The notes: a model not told the origin generated them from the sequence alone. A stretch of 64,000 bases of DNA from Candidatus Photodesmus katoptron Akat1 (GCF_000478685.1 NZ_AMSD01000001.1:1-64000); one strand, 5' to 3'. Positions 21,674-31,830 are shown, counted from the stretch's first letter. Translations and numbers: made by a program.

Positions 21674-21846
21674 TTCTTGTTATGTTGTTTCCTTTATTTA
21701 TAAATTTTTATGTTTTATTTTTTAACTATTATTATCAAAGATTTAAATGTAACTTATTAGTTGAGATTTGTAAAAGCGTTGCATATAATCTTCAGTTACT
21801 TCAAGATTAAGAATTATTTGTTTCTTAGATTAACTCTGAGGTTTCC

Positions 21847-22527
21847 ATGAAAGTAACGAGTTTTTTTAAAAATTGTACGCAGTCTACGTCGAAAAAAAAT
21901 CCTGAATTTCCTAATTGGATGCCTCCCACATTGCGTGAATATTGGGAAGTTTTTTTCGATAGAAAAAATACTAGCTATTTCTTTTCTTGGGTACGTGATT
22001 TACAAAAAGTAGAAGTAAATAATATAGATATTCCTGTGTTGGAAACTTTTTCTTTAAACCCTGAAGCTCAAATTGTGTATAGTGAATTGCAAAACCAAAT
22101 TGGTGCAATAATTCATGTAGGTGATTGGATGCGAATTGATCAGAATCGTATTGATCAGTTTGCTAAAGTCACTGAGGATATGCAATGGATTCATACAGAT
22201 CCAAAACGAGCGAAAAAAGAATCTCCATATAAATCAACGGTTGCTCATGGATTTTTAACTTTATCTCTTTTACCTCGTTTAACCGATAGCTCAGGTTCTG
22301 ATACTTTCCGATTTCCTACTGCTAGGATGATAGTCAATGTTGGTTTAAATCAAGTGCGTTTCCCATATCCAGTTAAATCTGGGAATAATATAAGGGCTAA
22401 AAGTAAATTACTTAACGTAGTTCCAATTAAAAAAAGTTTAAGAGTTGAAAGAGAGATTCAAATTGAAATTGAAGGTATTCGTCGGCCTGCTTGTATACTA
22501 ATTTCAGTTATTCAGTTGTATTTTTGA
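21847..22527 (+). CDS. MaoC-family (R)-specific enoyl-CoA hydratase-like protein
   Basis: 226 residues. About 85 N-terminal residues of a vibrio-type extension (PTLREYWEVFFDRKNTSYFF) precede a hot-dog fold MaoC domain with GDWMRIDQNRIDQFAKVTED, the catalytic Asp/His signature around MQWIHTDPKRAKKESPYKST and VAHGFLTLSLLPRLT, then NVGLNQVRFPYPVKSGNNI. Family members hydrate enoyl-CoA, linking fatty-acid oxidation with PHA synthesis; the substrate here is unknown, and no PHA gene is in the window. Start ATG at 21847 follows a weak TGAGG site. Confidence 0.85.
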   Translation: MKVTSFFKNCTQSTSKKNPEFPNWMPPTLREYWEVFFDRKNTSYFFSWVRDLQKVEVNNIDIPVLETFSLNPEAQIVYSELQNQIGAIIHVGDWMRIDQNRIDQFAKVTEDMQWIHTDPKRAKKESPYKSTVAHGFLTLSLLPRLTDSSGSDTFRFPTARMIVNVGLNQVRFPYPVKSGNNIRAKSKLLNVVPIKKSLRVEREIQIEIEGIRRPACILISVIQLYF

Positions 22528-22588
22528 AATACAAAAGTGAATCAATAACCAATTCAAAGTTAAATAATAAAAAAAGGAAATTGATTTT

Positions 22589-23995
22589 ATGGATAAAAAG
22601 CTTGGATTAGCTTCATTAACCGCATTAATCATTAGTTCCATGATTGGGGCTGGGATTTTTAGCTTACCGCAAAATATGGCTGCAGTTGCTAGTCCAGCTG
22701 CTATTATAATTGCTTGGTTGATAACTGGTGTAGGAATGATATCTTTAGCACTTTCTTTACAGTATTTATCTATAACTAACCCACATATTAATACTGGCAT
22801 CTTTGGTTATGCAAAGCACGGTTTTGGGAGATTAACGGGTTTTTGTTCAGCTTGGGCTTATTGGGTTAGTGCTACATTTACTAATATATCATATTTAGTG
22901 ATCATCTGCGCTACATTAGGTCTGTTATTTGACACTTCAGATTTAGTAATATTTGGGGTAGGTAATAATGCTGTTTCAATTATAGTCGCATCTATTTTCC
23001 TTTGGATGATTCATATTTTTATTTCAAATGGTATTCAAACTGCTGCTTTTATAAATTTATTAGCTACTTTTGCAAAATTACTATCTTTATTCATATTTAT
23101 TATATTAGCGTTGTTAGCTTTTCATTGGGATACGTTTATGTTTGATTTTCATGGAGCCCATTTTGGAAAAGAATACGACCTTTTTTCACAGGTAAAGGCA
23201 ACTATGCTAATTACTGTTTGGGTATTTATTGGTATTGAAGGTGCAGTAGTATTATCAAATCGGGCAAGACACAGAAAACATATCGGTTTTTCTACTATAT
23301 TGGCTTTACTGACTACTATTTTAATTTATGTCTTAGTAACACTTACTTCCATGGGTGTTATTCAATCAGTTGAGTTAGCAAAATATCCAAATCCTTCAAC
23401 AGCTAAAATCCTTACATCTATAATGGGACCTTTAGGGCAATATATTATTGGTATTGGTCTTATTATTTCAGTTTGTAGTTCTTTTCTTAGCTGGCTAATT
23501 TATGCCACCGAAGTTCCATATTCATGCGCAAAAGATAAATTATTTCCAGAAACTTATAGACGGGTTAATGCTAATGGAACTCCTATTAGGTCATTAATAT
23601 TCACTACTATAGCTATTCAAGTATCCTTAATTTTTGTCATGTGCCTTGATGGTACTTATGATTCATTATATAGGATAGCTTCTGAGATGATACTAGTACC
23701 TTATTTATTGGTTGGTATTTATACTTTGAAATTTGCTATAAAACAAGAAAATCTTTTTGGTATAGTACTTGGTTTTTTATCTACTTCATTTGGTATATGG
23801 TTATTATATGCATCAGGGTTACAGTTCTTTATTATGTCTGCTGTACTTTACCTGCCAGGTTTATATTTTTTTATTAAATCTCAAAGAGAACAAAATATTC
23901 ATTTATTCAAAGGTAAAGAGCGTATCATTGTAGGCTTACTACTTATAGCAGCTTTGATAGGTTTAAAGGAAATATTGAATGGCACTGTTTTGTAG
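22589..23995 (+). CDS. APC-family basic amino acid antiporter (arginine/ornithine type, ArcD-like)
   Basis: Inner-membrane transporter of 468 residues with about 12-13 hydrophobic helices. The N-terminal motif MDKKLGLASLTALIISSMIGAG-type (SSMIGAGIFSLPQNMAA) and GIEGAVVLSNRARHRKHIG are typical of the basic amino acid/polyamine antiporters that exchange arginine for ornithine or similar pairs. An AAAGGA site precedes the ATG. It lies between a MaoC gene and rnb; no arginine deiminase gene is nearby, so the real substrate pair is uncertain. Confidence 0.82.
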   Translation: MDKKLGLASLTALIISSMIGAGIFSLPQNMAAVASPAAIIIAWLITGVGMISLALSLQYLSITNPHINTGIFGYAKHGFGRLTGFCSAWAYWVSATFTNISYLVIICATLGLLFDTSDLVIFGVGNNAVSIIVASIFLWMIHIFISNGIQTAAFINLLATFAKLLSLFIFIILALLAFHWDTFMFDFHGAHFGKEYDLFSQVKATMLITVWVFIGIEGAVVLSNRARHRKHIGFSTILALLTTILIYVLVTLTSMGVIQSVELAKYPNPSTAKILTSIMGPLGQYIIGIGLIISVCSSFLSWLIYATEVPYSCAKDKLFPETYRRVNANGTPIRSLIFTTIAIQVSLIFVMCLDGTYDSLYRIASEMILVPYLLVGIYTLKFAIKQENLFGIVLGFLSTSFGIWLLYASGLQFFIMSAVLYLPGLYFFIKSQREQNIHLFKGKERIIVGLLLIAALIGLKEILNGTVL

Positions 23996-24041
23996 CTTTA
24001 ATATTTTAATTTAAATCATATAGATAAAAGAAAGGAGTGAG

Positions 24042-25991
24042 ATGTTTCAAGATAATCCATTGCTTGCTCAGCTTAAGAAAAAATTGAAAAGAGATCTACC
24101 AAAGAAAATAGGGGTTGTTAAATCTACTGGGAAGACTTTTGGTTTTCTTGAGGTCTTAGACTCTAAGACTAATTTTTTTATTCCTCCTTTTTATATGAAA
24201 AAATGTCTTCATGGTGATAAAGTTATTGCGAATATTCATCTGACAGCAGAAGAAAAACAAATTGCAGAACCAAAAAAACTTTTAGAAAAAAGTGTAACGT
24301 ATTTTATAGGTCACATTAAATTATCCAAAGGTAAATTTGTTTTCTTACCAGATCATCCAAAATATAAGATGAAATTAATAAAAGCTCAGCTTAAAAAAGG
24401 ACTTTCTTTTGAAAGTTTTTGTAATAATGATTTGGTTTTCGCTTATTTAATTCATCATCCTCTTAAAGGAGATAAAGATTTTCTTGTTGAAATTTCGAGG
24501 AAAATAGCAAATGCTAAAATAGCACATTGGTTAACAATTTTAGCAAAGAATAATCTATGCAATAGTGAACCTATTTCTGCTAATAATAATTGGAAACTAA
24601 AAGATGATGCAGATTTAAAGCGTTTTGATATGACTACCATCCCTTTTATTACGATTGATAGTAAATCAACAAAGGATATAGATGATGCTTTATATATTAA
24701 AAAAAGTAATAATGGTGATTTTGAATTAACAATTGCTATTTCCGATCCAACAGCATATCTTCTTCCAGAAGATAATTTAGATACACTGGCACGTAAGCGA
24801 AGTTTTACCATTTACTTGCCTGGTTTAGATATTCCAATATTACCTCGTGATTTATCTGAAAATGTATGTTCACTTATTGAAAATCAAGTTCGTCCAGCCC
24901 TTTGTTGTACAGTATTGATAACTAAAGATGGTTTTATTCTTGAAAAAACCATTGATTTTTTTGCTGCTAATATTAGGTCTCATGCATGTTTAGTTTACGA
25001 TTATGTTTCAGATTGGATTGAAACCGGTCAATCTACAGATTGGTGTCCTAATAAAGCAATAAGTGATATATTAACTGCTCTTTATGAACTTTCACAAGTT
25101 AGATTAAATTGGAGAAAAAAAAATGCGGTCGTTTTTCCTGAATACCCCGACTATCGATTTTCATTAAACGAGAATGATGATTCTATTGTTATTCATTCTG
25201 ATATACGTCGTAGCGCACATCATTTAATTGAAGAATCTATGATTATTGCTAATATCTGTGCTGGAAAAATACTTAATGCGAAATTTTCATTAGGATTGTT
25301 CAATATACATGCTGGTTTTAAACAAAATAAACTTTATTATATTACTCGATTTTTAAATAAAAAAAGCACTTTTCCAGCTAATTCTTCTGAACTGTCTACA
25401 TTAAATGGTTTTATTGCTTTACGTCATTGGTTAAATAATCAAGATACAAATTACTTTGATTATTTTATAAGAAAATTTCAGGTACATAGCAAATTAAATT
25501 TTTTACCTAGCCCTCATTATGCTATGGGATTGGATATTTATGCTACTTGGACATCTCCAATTCGCAAATATAGCGATATGATTAACCATCGTATGCTGAA
25601 AGCCTATATTTTAGATAAAAAACCTGTACAAATTCCAGATGAATCACTTTGTAAAGAATTAAATTTATCTCGTAAACATCATAGAATTGCAAATCGAAAT
25701 GTTTTAGATTGGTTATATGGAAATGCGCTCTCTCAAGCACCAAAAAATAAAATTCAGTTTACAGCTGAAATTTTTGATGCTAGTTGTTCAGGGATGCGCA
25801 TTCGTCTTCTTGAAAATGGTGCAATAGCATTTATTCCTATTTTATTTTTTGGAAGTAAAGAAGATATTAAATATAGTGCTGATAGTGGCTCTTTTTTTTT
25901 CAATGAAAAGTTGATCTATCAATTAGGTGATAAATTTAAAGTGGTATTAGTCGAAGTAAATCAATTTAATTTAATTGCAAAACCGATATAA
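24042..25991 (+). CDS. rnb: Exoribonuclease II
   Basis: 3'-5' hydrolytic RNase of the RNB family, active in mRNA decay. It begins MFQDNPLLAQLKKKLKRDLP as in E. coli; the N-terminal cold-shock RNA-binding domains include GVVKSTGKTFGFLEV. The RNB catalytic region carries the metal-binding aspartates in TIDSKSTKDIDDALY (about residues 204-218), then PILPRDLSENVCSL, YATWTSPIRKYSDMINHR and a C-terminal S1 domain (GMRIRLLENGAIAFIP). 649 residues against 644 in E. coli. It contains a coding A9 run near 25115-25123 that is in frame, a useful contrast to the broken A-runs elsewhere. An AAAGGAG site precedes the ATG. Confidence 0.97.
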   Translation: MFQDNPLLAQLKKKLKRDLPKKIGVVKSTGKTFGFLEVLDSKTNFFIPPFYMKKCLHGDKVIANIHLTAEEKQIAEPKKLLEKSVTYFIGHIKLSKGKFVFLPDHPKYKMKLIKAQLKKGLSFESFCNNDLVFAYLIHHPLKGDKDFLVEISRKIANAKIAHWLTILAKNNLCNSEPISANNNWKLKDDADLKRFDMTTIPFITIDSKSTKDIDDALYIKKSNNGDFELTIAISDPTAYLLPEDNLDTLARKRSFTIYLPGLDIPILPRDLSENVCSLIENQVRPALCCTVLITKDGFILEKTIDFFAANIRSHACLVYDYVSDWIETGQSTDWCPNKAISDILTALYELSQVRLNWRKKNAVVFPEYPDYRFSLNENDDSIVIHSDIRRSAHHLIEESMIIANICAGKILNAKFSLGLFNIHAGFKQNKLYYITRFLNKKSTFPANSSELSTLNGFIALRHWLNNQDTNYFDYFIRKFQVHSKLNFLPSPHYAMGLDIYATWTSPIRKYSDMINHRMLKAYILDKKPVQIPDESLCKELNLSRKHHRIANRNVLDWLYGNALSQAPKNKIQFTAEIFDASCSGMRIRLLENGAIAFIPILFFGSKEDIKYSADSGSFFFNEKLIYQLGDKFKVVLVEVNQFNLIAKPI

Positions 25992-26110
25992 GTATCTTAC
26001 TGTTTTTTATTAAATGTATTTTTCTGCTTTTCTAATTTAAGTTTTCAATAAATCTTCATTTTTTATTGAAAATATTATTCTGTGTATTGCAAAAATTTGG
26101 ATTTTAATTA

Positions 26111-26893
26111 ATGAACAATAATATTGAAAATAAAATTAATTTAGGTGGAAGTCTTGAGCGTGGTATTTCTGGTAATTATGAACTAAAAATTACCGAGATA
26201 TTTAAAGAAGCATGGAATCATACCATGAAAAATTTGTTATCATTTTCTCCTTCTATTGTTATTTTTACAGTTATACACATTGGAGTATTTTATATTGCAT
26301 TGAAATTACAACTTTTAAATTTTTCAATTATTATTGATATATTGAAAAATCCAAATAATATCTTTGATTCAAATTTGATAGATTCTTTGTTTTTATCAAG
26401 TTTCATCACTACAATTATTAGTGCTCCTATTTACGCAGGTATTAGCTTAATGGCAATGAGTCATGTAGCTGGTCTTTCTACTAAGAAATTACATATTATT
26501 AAAGGATTACAATTTACTATTCCGGTAATATTAGCTACTTTTTTAAGCTTATTGATTCAAAATATTGCAGAAATAATATTTCCATTTTTATCTCTGTATT
26601 TTTCAGTAGCATTTAGTAATTCCATTTTGCTTATTTGTGAAAAAGGGGTTTTACCAATACAATCTTTATTGTTTTCATTTCGAGCAATAAATAAAAAACT
26701 TTTTGTTATAATATTTATTTATTTATTGCTTTTTTTGATATTTTTGCTATCAATTTTATTTTATGGAATTGGTTTAATCTTTACTATACCATTTTTTTTT
26801 CATGTTAAAGGTATCATTTATCGAAATATGTTTGGAATTGAGTTGAAAATTATTTCAACTAAAAAAATACATAAAAAAAATTTTAATGCTTAG
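26111..26893 (+). CDS. Conserved polytopic membrane protein of unknown function
   Basis: 260 residues. A short soluble N-terminus (NLGGSLERGISGNYEL, then EIFKEAWNHTMKNLLSFSP) precedes about six membrane helices, for example IVIFTVIHIGVFYIAL, SFITTIISAPIYAGISLMAM and LLLFLIFLLSILFYGIG. It ends with FFFHVKGIIYRNMFGIELK and a basic tail. The arrangement resembles the uncharacterised DUF/BPSS1780-type proteins found in Vibrio near the cbb3 genes, but I do not assign a function. It is convergent with the SafE-like gene, 10 bases apart. Confidence 0.75.
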   Translation: MNNNIENKINLGGSLERGISGNYELKITEIFKEAWNHTMKNLLSFSPSIVIFTVIHIGVFYIALKLQLLNFSIIIDILKNPNNIFDSNLIDSLFLSSFITTIISAPIYAGISLMAMSHVAGLSTKKLHIIKGLQFTIPVILATFLSLLIQNIAEIIFPFLSLYFSVAFSNSILLICEKGVLPIQSLLFSFRAINKKLFVIIFIYLLLFLIFLLSILFYGIGLIFTIPFFFHVKGIIYRNMFGIELKIISTKKIHKKNFNA

Positions 26894-26903
26894 AATAATA
26901 AAT

Positions 26904-27592
26904 TTAACTTTGATGATTTAAATAAATAAGCATCCTAATAGATTGATATCCGGTATATATTCCATAAAAAAGAATAATAACAGCACCTAATTGTTGGAAA
27001 AATTTTGATTGTTGCAATCTTTTTATATAATTACTCCCACAAGGGATAAGTAACATTGCTGGTAATGTTCCAGAACCAAAGCAAAACATTACAAGAGCGC
27101 CATTGACTATACCACCAGATAGTGCAGACCAAGTTAGAGTTGAATAAACAAGACCACATGGTAACCATCCCCATATAAAACCAAATGGAAAAGCATGTAT
27201 TGGAGTTCTTAAAGGCAATATTTTTTTCCTAGAGGTATAATATATTTCCATATAGTTTTCCCCGATTTTTCTATATAAAGTAATCCAAACCACCAACGTC
27301 CAAGATAAAGGGATAAAGCAATTAGAAAAAAAGATGCAGCAAGTCTTAAGTAGGCAAGAGAATTAGTGAAATTAATAATGTTTGCAACAGAAGAAATAGT
27401 TCCTCCTACTATAGCTCCTAATAATGAATAAGTGCATAATCTACCTAGATTGTAATATACCGGAATAAATTTATTAGAAGGTTTATCATTGTGCATTGAA
27501 ACAAAACTGGCTATTCCTGAACACATTCCTATACAGTGACCTGCACTGAGCAAGCCAATTAAAAAAGCGATTAAAAAATGTGAATCTATCAT
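26904..27592 (-). pseudogene. SafE/TauE-type (DsbD-2 domain) membrane protein of the cbb3 operon, frameshifted
   Basis: Two overlapping frames give one protein of about 229 residues. The first (from ATG 27592) encodes LIGLLSAGHCIGMCSGIASF and NLGRLCTYSLLGAIVGG and ends after PLGKK. The second continues with ILPLRTPIHAFPFGFIWGW, LPCGLVYSTLTWSALSGG and FGSGTLPAMLL. The join is a coding-strand A7 run at 27221-27227; A8 would give GKKILPLRTP in one frame. The conserved Cys pairs (GHCIGMC, LPCG) suggest a metal or thiol-handling role like the copper-related proteins that follow ccoS in many proteobacteria. It is the last gene of the cco operon. The function would be lost unless slippage or a sequencing error explains the shift. 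Confidence 0.88.
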
Positions 27593-27606
27593 TTTCAATT
27601 TTGAGA

Positions 27607-27759
27607 TTAATTATTATTTTCATCTAAAAATAATATCTTACATCCTTCTTGATCTAGATCCTCAAATTGACCAGTTTTCACTGCCCAAAAAAATATAATC
27701 ATTGCCAAATAGATTAGTATTATTCCAATTGGAATAAGAATATAAAGACTTTCCATCAT
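27607..27759 (-). CDS. ccoS: CcoS, cbb3 oxidase maturation protein
   Basis: Small inner-membrane protein of 50 residues, starting MMESLYILIPIGIILIYLAM with one membrane helix, followed by FFWAVKTGQFEDLDQEG, the family signature. Its ATGATG start overlaps the TGA stop of ccoI, so it is translationally coupled (start 27759 or 27756). CcoS is required for insertion of heme and copper into CcoN in Rhodobacter. Identity is clear from motif and position. Confidence 0.92.
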   Translation of the reverse strand: MMESLYILIPIGIILIYLAMIIFFWAVKTGQFEDLDQEGCKILFLDENNN

Positions 27760-30137
27760 GTTACCTTTTCTTTTAGTAAACGAAGAGAGTTTGATAGTAC
27801 TATAATAGAGCTAGATGACATACCAATTACAGCTAAATATGGCACGACTAGACCAGAAACAGCAAGTGGTAATATAAAAAAATTGTATCCTAATGACCAT
27901 GCTAGGTTTTCGAAAATAATCCTACGAGTTTTTAAAGCAAGTTCTCTTGCTTGCAAAATACGATTTAATTGATCTTCTAAAAGCACCATATCTGCAGAAG
28001 TTTTTGCTAAATTTGAACCTCCTCCCATAGCGATTGAGATATGGGAACCAGCTAAAATAGGGGCATCATTAATTCCATCGCCGATAACCATCGTAATATC
28101 ATTTTTATTAAATTTCTGTAAATAAGATAGCTTATCTTTTGGTTTTAAATTTGAGATGACATTATCAATACCAATGAATTTTGCAACATTATTAGCATTA
28201 ATACTTGAATCACCAGTTAATAAGGTAATTTTAACACCTAGATTTTTGAAGCATTCTATAAATTTTTTGCTTTCTGAACGAATAGGATCTCTGTATATAA
28301 AAGTAGCTACATGTTCACCATTTAAAGATAAATATATACTATCTTGTTCTATTTTTTCACCTGAAGAACCAAAAACAAAAGCTTCATTTCCAATTTTTGC
28401 TAATTTACCTTGATAGTATCCCTGTACTCCAGAACCAATAAAATTTTTAACATTATTAATTTTAAATGAATCATTCTTATATTGTTTAAACGCACGTGCT
28501 ATTGGGTGATTGTTATATGCCTCTAAAGCACCTGCAATTCCAAGAACATTTTCTTTAGTAAGAGTAGAATGTAGAGTAACATTGCAGATTTTAATATAAC
28601 CATGAGTTAATGTCCCAGTTTTATCTACAATAAGATGTTTTACTTTACATAAAGTTTCAAAAACATGCCCTTTACGTAATAGAATATTTAGTTTTCCCAT
28701 TCTAAAAGTTGCACAAGTCAAGGCAGCTGGAGTAGCAAGTGAAAAGGCACAAGGGCAAGTTGAAACAAGTACAGATAACATAATCCAAAAAGCGTCATCA
28801 GATTTTAATTTATGCCAAAATAACCATGTACAAGCTGCAATTAATAAAATTATTATAACAAAATAACGAGCTAAAATATCAGCTATTTTAGCTATTTTTG
28901 GCTTAGACATTTGAACCTTATCTTGTAAACGTGCAATATTTGATACCATTGAATTATTTTTAGTAGAGACTACTTCTAAATCAAATGATTTTTCAGTATC
29001 TAAATTTAAAGTTCCAGCATAAGCAATATCACCACATTGTTTTGCGATTGGAATTGTTTCTCCAGTAAGAATAGATTCATCAATGTATGCATATTCTGAA
29101 ATTATTTTTCCATCGACTGGAATATATTCACCAGAAAAAATTCTTATTCTATCACCAAGTTGTAAAGTATTAGCCGCTATTTGTTTTCCTGTAATTGTGT
29201 TAGCCAAAGCGGGCACTAATTTTAGACGATTACTACTTTCTATACTGGCTTTTCTTCTGGCTTGTATTTCTAAGAAACGTCCAATTAGCAAAAAAAAAGT
29301 AAACATAGAGATTGATTCAAAAAACACTTCACCTTTATTATCTACAGTTGCAATAAAACTAGCAATATATGAAAAAATCAATGCAATTGAAACAGGTAGA
29401 TCTACTCCAAATATTCCTGATTTAATATTGCGATATGCATTTAAATAAAATGGTAATGCTGAATATAAGATAACTGGTGTAGCAAAAATAAGACTAATCC
29501 ATCGAAAATAGTGTTTAAACTCTTTATCTAGATCGCTAAAAACTTCAAAATAAAGAACAATGGCAAGCATCATAATCTGCATACTCGCTAACCCAGCTAT
29601 TCCTAATCGATAAAGATATTTTTTCATAGATTGATTATAGCTATTCTCCAAAGAATCAATTTCAAAAGGTGCGGCTTTATATCCTAATTGATGGATAGAT
29701 AAAAGTAGTGAACTTAATTTTATAGTAGTTTGATTCCATGTTAATAATGCTCGGCTAGTTGTGATATTGACTCGAATAGATACAACTCCTTTTTGATGAG
29801 ATAGTTTTTTTTCAATTAACCAAGCACAAGCGGCACAAGATATTCCTTCAAGAGATAACATGATTTCAGATAGATTTTCTATTTTATGTACAAATTCTGA
29901 TTGAATATCTTCATTATCATAATGTACTAAATTTTGTAACTGGTCAGCGATTACATTCACTGTCTTGGCAGGTTCGGTTCTATACTTATAGTAGCTAAGA
30001 AGACCGCTATCACAGATAGTTATGGCAACTGCTTCACAACCTGGACAGCACATATATCTTATTTTTCCAAAAATTTTTATTTTATATACTGTATTTTTTG
30101 GTATATCTTGACCACAATGGTAGCATTGTTTTTTCAT
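27756..30137 (-). CDS. ccoI: CcoI (FixI), P1B-type copper-transporting ATPase for cbb3 assembly
   Basis: 793-residue heavy-metal ATPase that exports copper for the CcoN CuB site. N-terminal cysteine cluster (CYHCGQDIP, MCCPGCEAVA); heavy-metal-associated domain with GISCAACAWLIEKKL near residue 102; about eight membrane helices with the metal-binding STCPCAFSLATP near 462; phosphorylation site DKTGTLTHG near 505; hinge GDGINDAPILA near 684. It sits between ccoH (9 bases upstream) and ccoS, the canonical ccoGHIS position; no ccoG is present here. Confidence 0.96.
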   Translation of the reverse strand: MKKQCYHCGQDIPKNTVYKIKIFGKIRYMCCPGCEAVAITICDSGLLSYYKYRTEPAKTVNVIADQLQNLVHYDNEDIQSEFVHKIENLSEIMLSLEGISCAACAWLIEKKLSHQKGVVSIRVNITTSRALLTWNQTTIKLSSLLLSIHQLGYKAAPFEIDSLENSYNQSMKKYLYRLGIAGLASMQIMMLAIVLYFEVFSDLDKEFKHYFRWISLIFATPVILYSALPFYLNAYRNIKSGIFGVDLPVSIALIFSYIASFIATVDNKGEVFFESISMFTFFLLIGRFLEIQARRKASIESSNRLKLVPALANTITGKQIAANTLQLGDRIRIFSGEYIPVDGKIISEYAYIDESILTGETIPIAKQCGDIAYAGTLNLDTEKSFDLEVVSTKNNSMVSNIARLQDKVQMSKPKIAKIADILARYFVIIILLIAACTWLFWHKLKSDDAFWIMLSVLVSTCPCAFSLATPAALTCATFRMGKLNILLRKGHVFETLCKVKHLIVDKTGTLTHGYIKICNVTLHSTLTKENVLGIAGALEAYNNHPIARAFKQYKNDSFKINNVKNFIGSGVQGYYQGKLAKIGNEAFVFGSSGEKIEQDSIYLSLNGEHVATFIYRDPIRSESKKFIECFKNLGVKITLLTGDSSINANNVAKFIGIDNVISNLKPKDKLSYLQKFNKNDITMVIGDGINDAPILAGSHISIAMGGGSNLAKTSADMVLLEDQLNRILQARELALKTRRIIFENLAWSLGYNFFILPLAVSGLVVPYLAVIGMSSSSIIVLSNSLRLLKEKVT

Positions 30138-30146
30138 AAAAAATAA

Positions 30147-30632
30147 TTAGCATATTGATTGGATTTCAGAGGAAGGAAAGGTTACTTTCCCTTCAATTAA
30201 CCATCGTTTATTATTAGGAGAAATTTTAATAAACCACGGTCCTTCTATCATATTCCGATTTATAGGAATATGATATTGATTATTACCTTTTGATAGTACT
30301 TGATAAGAGAAATCATATCCAGCTGATGTTCTATGAGTAAATATAGTATTTATATCAGGATAATGTTCTAACTTTCCTTTATCCAATCGAATAATAATAT
30401 TCTTTTTATCAAAGAATATATAGGCATTGATCTTTAATTTTCTAGCAACATTAATTCTACTAAGATAAAGGTTAATATTCGTACTTTTCCCTTTGATATA
30501 GTAATCTTTAGAAATTAAATTTATAGAATTTTTAGAAAATATTAAGATTGTAATGATTGAAGCTATTATAACTAATAAGGGAAGTGCTATTAAAAAACAT
30601 GGCCAGAACTGCTTATACCAAGGTTTGAGCAT
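30147..30632 (-). CDS. ccoH: CcoH (FixH), cbb3 oxidase assembly protein
   Basis: 161 residues: one N-terminal membrane helix (FLIALPLLVIIASIITILIF) after MLKPWYKQFWPC, then a periplasmic domain with SKDYYIKGKSTNINLYLSR and a C-terminal GPWFIKISPNNKRWLIEGK. It resembles the FixH family, which is needed for stable cbb3 assembly. It lies between ccoP and ccoI in the operon. Sequence conservation in this family is low, so position supports the call. Confidence 0.9.
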   Translation of the reverse strand: MLKPWYKQFWPCFLIALPLLVIIASIITILIFSKNSINLISKDYYIKGKSTNINLYLSRINVARKLKINAYIFFDKKNIIIRLDKGKLEHYPDINTIFTHRTSAGYDFSYQVLSKGNNQYHIPINRNMIEGPWFIKISPNNKRWLIEGKVTFPSSEIQSIC

Positions 30633-30669
30633 AATAAAATTCTCATAATATGTGTAGAATAATTATTTA

Positions 30670-31653
30670 TTAATCATTGTCTTTATTATTTAAACTCCAT
30701 ACGTAAGCAGAAACAAGTTGTATCTTATCTTCATCTAAAATATCCTTCCATGAAGGCATTACGCTAAATCGTCCATTTTTAATTGATTCTGTTACATCAG
30801 CACGGGAACCACCATATACCCAAATTTGATCGGTTAAATCTGGTGCACCTAACTTAGAATTACCTTTTCCATCAGTACCATGACAAGCTGAACAGACAAT
30901 AAAATGCTTTTCTCCTAATTTTGCTTCCCTAGTATTTACTGAACGACCAGAAAGACTTAGTGTGTAGCTAACAAGTGATTTAATGCTTTTATCATCTAAA
31001 ATATTTTTCCAACCAGGCATTTCACCAATTCTTCCTTGCATTACAGTTTTCACTATATCAGCAGGTTCACCACCATATATCCAAATATTATTTGTAAGAT
31101 CAGGAAATCCTTTTTGACCACGAGCATCAGAACCATGACACTGTGAACAATTTTGTAAAAAGAGACGCTGTCCTACTTTTAAAGCATTAGGGTTTTTTGC
31201 TATGTCAGGCAAAGAACGTAAAATACTAATATCTTCTTCTTGATATGCAAGCTGTTTAAATATTTTATTAAATTTAATATTAGCCTCATCAAGTTCTTTC
31301 GCGTATTGGATAAGAGATTTGTTTTTTTGTGATTCTAAGATAGATGCTTTAGATTGTTTTAAAGTTTGTACGGTTTGGTTTGAACTTTTCCACTTTAAAA
31401 TTCCTTGAAAATTTCCAAGTCCTGGATATAAAATAAGATAGATTATGGAAAAAATAAGAGCACTAATAAATAAATAGACCCACCATCTTGGTAAAGGATT
31501 ATTGAGTTCTCTAATACCATCATATTCATGACCCATATCTTTCCCATCTTCAATACCTACTTTATTTTTAAGACACCAGAAAAGAAGTGTAGTACAAGCA
31601 AGTAAAGTGGAAATAGTGATTGAAAAGATCCAAAAACTCCAAAATATTGTCAT
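30670..31653 (-). CDS. ccoP: CcoP, diheme c-type cytochrome subunit of cbb3 oxidase
   Basis: 327 residues. N-terminal membrane helix (FWSFWIFSITISTLLACT), linker DGIRELNNPLPRWWVYLF and a second helix, then two cytochrome c domains with heme sites CSQCH near residue 171 and CSACH near 254. Axial methionines are plausible in IGEMPGWKNIL and FSVMPSWKDIL. CcoP takes electrons from cytochrome bc1 or soluble cytochrome c. Its ATG overlaps the ccoQ stop (ATGA). Confidence 0.96.
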   Translation of the reverse strand: MTIFWSFWIFSITISTLLACTTLLFWCLKNKVGIEDGKDMGHEYDGIRELNNPLPRWWVYLFISALIFSIIYLILYPGLGNFQGILKWKSSNQTVQTLKQSKASILESQKNKSLIQYAKELDEANIKFNKIFKQLAYQEEDISILRSLPDIAKNPNALKVGQRLFLQNCSQCHGSDARGQKGFPDLTNNIWIYGGEPADIVKTVMQGRIGEMPGWKNILDDKSIKSLVSYTLSLSGRSVNTREAKLGEKHFIVCSACHGTDGKGNSKLGAPDLTDQIWVYGGSRADVTESIKNGRFSVMPSWKDILDEDKIQLVSAYVWSLNNKDND

Positions 31654-31826
31654 TTTGCATTAACTCCTTTTTGTGATGAGGTTTCTTCATCATCATCATC
31701 AAAAATTAAGTTGGCAGTCTTAGTAAAATCAGAATCACTTTTTTTTATATAGACCCACCAAAGCAATGCTATAAAGTTAATAAATAAAACAACAGTCCAA
31801 ATACTGTGAAAAAAAGCCATATCCAT
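31650..31826 (-). CDS. ccoQ: CcoQ, small subunit of cbb3 oxidase
   Basis: 58 residues: MDMAFFHSIWTVVLFINFIA begins with a single membrane helix, followed by LLWWVYIKKSD and an acidic tail DDDDEE. CcoQ stabilises the cbb3 complex. It lies 4 bases behind ccoO, and its TGA overlaps the ccoP ATG. The alternative start is the Met at codon 3. Confidence 0.92.
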   Translation of the reverse strand: MDMAFFHSIWTVVLFINFIALLWWVYIKKSDSDFTKTANLIFDDDDEETSSQKGVNAK

Positions 31827-31830
31827 TTCC

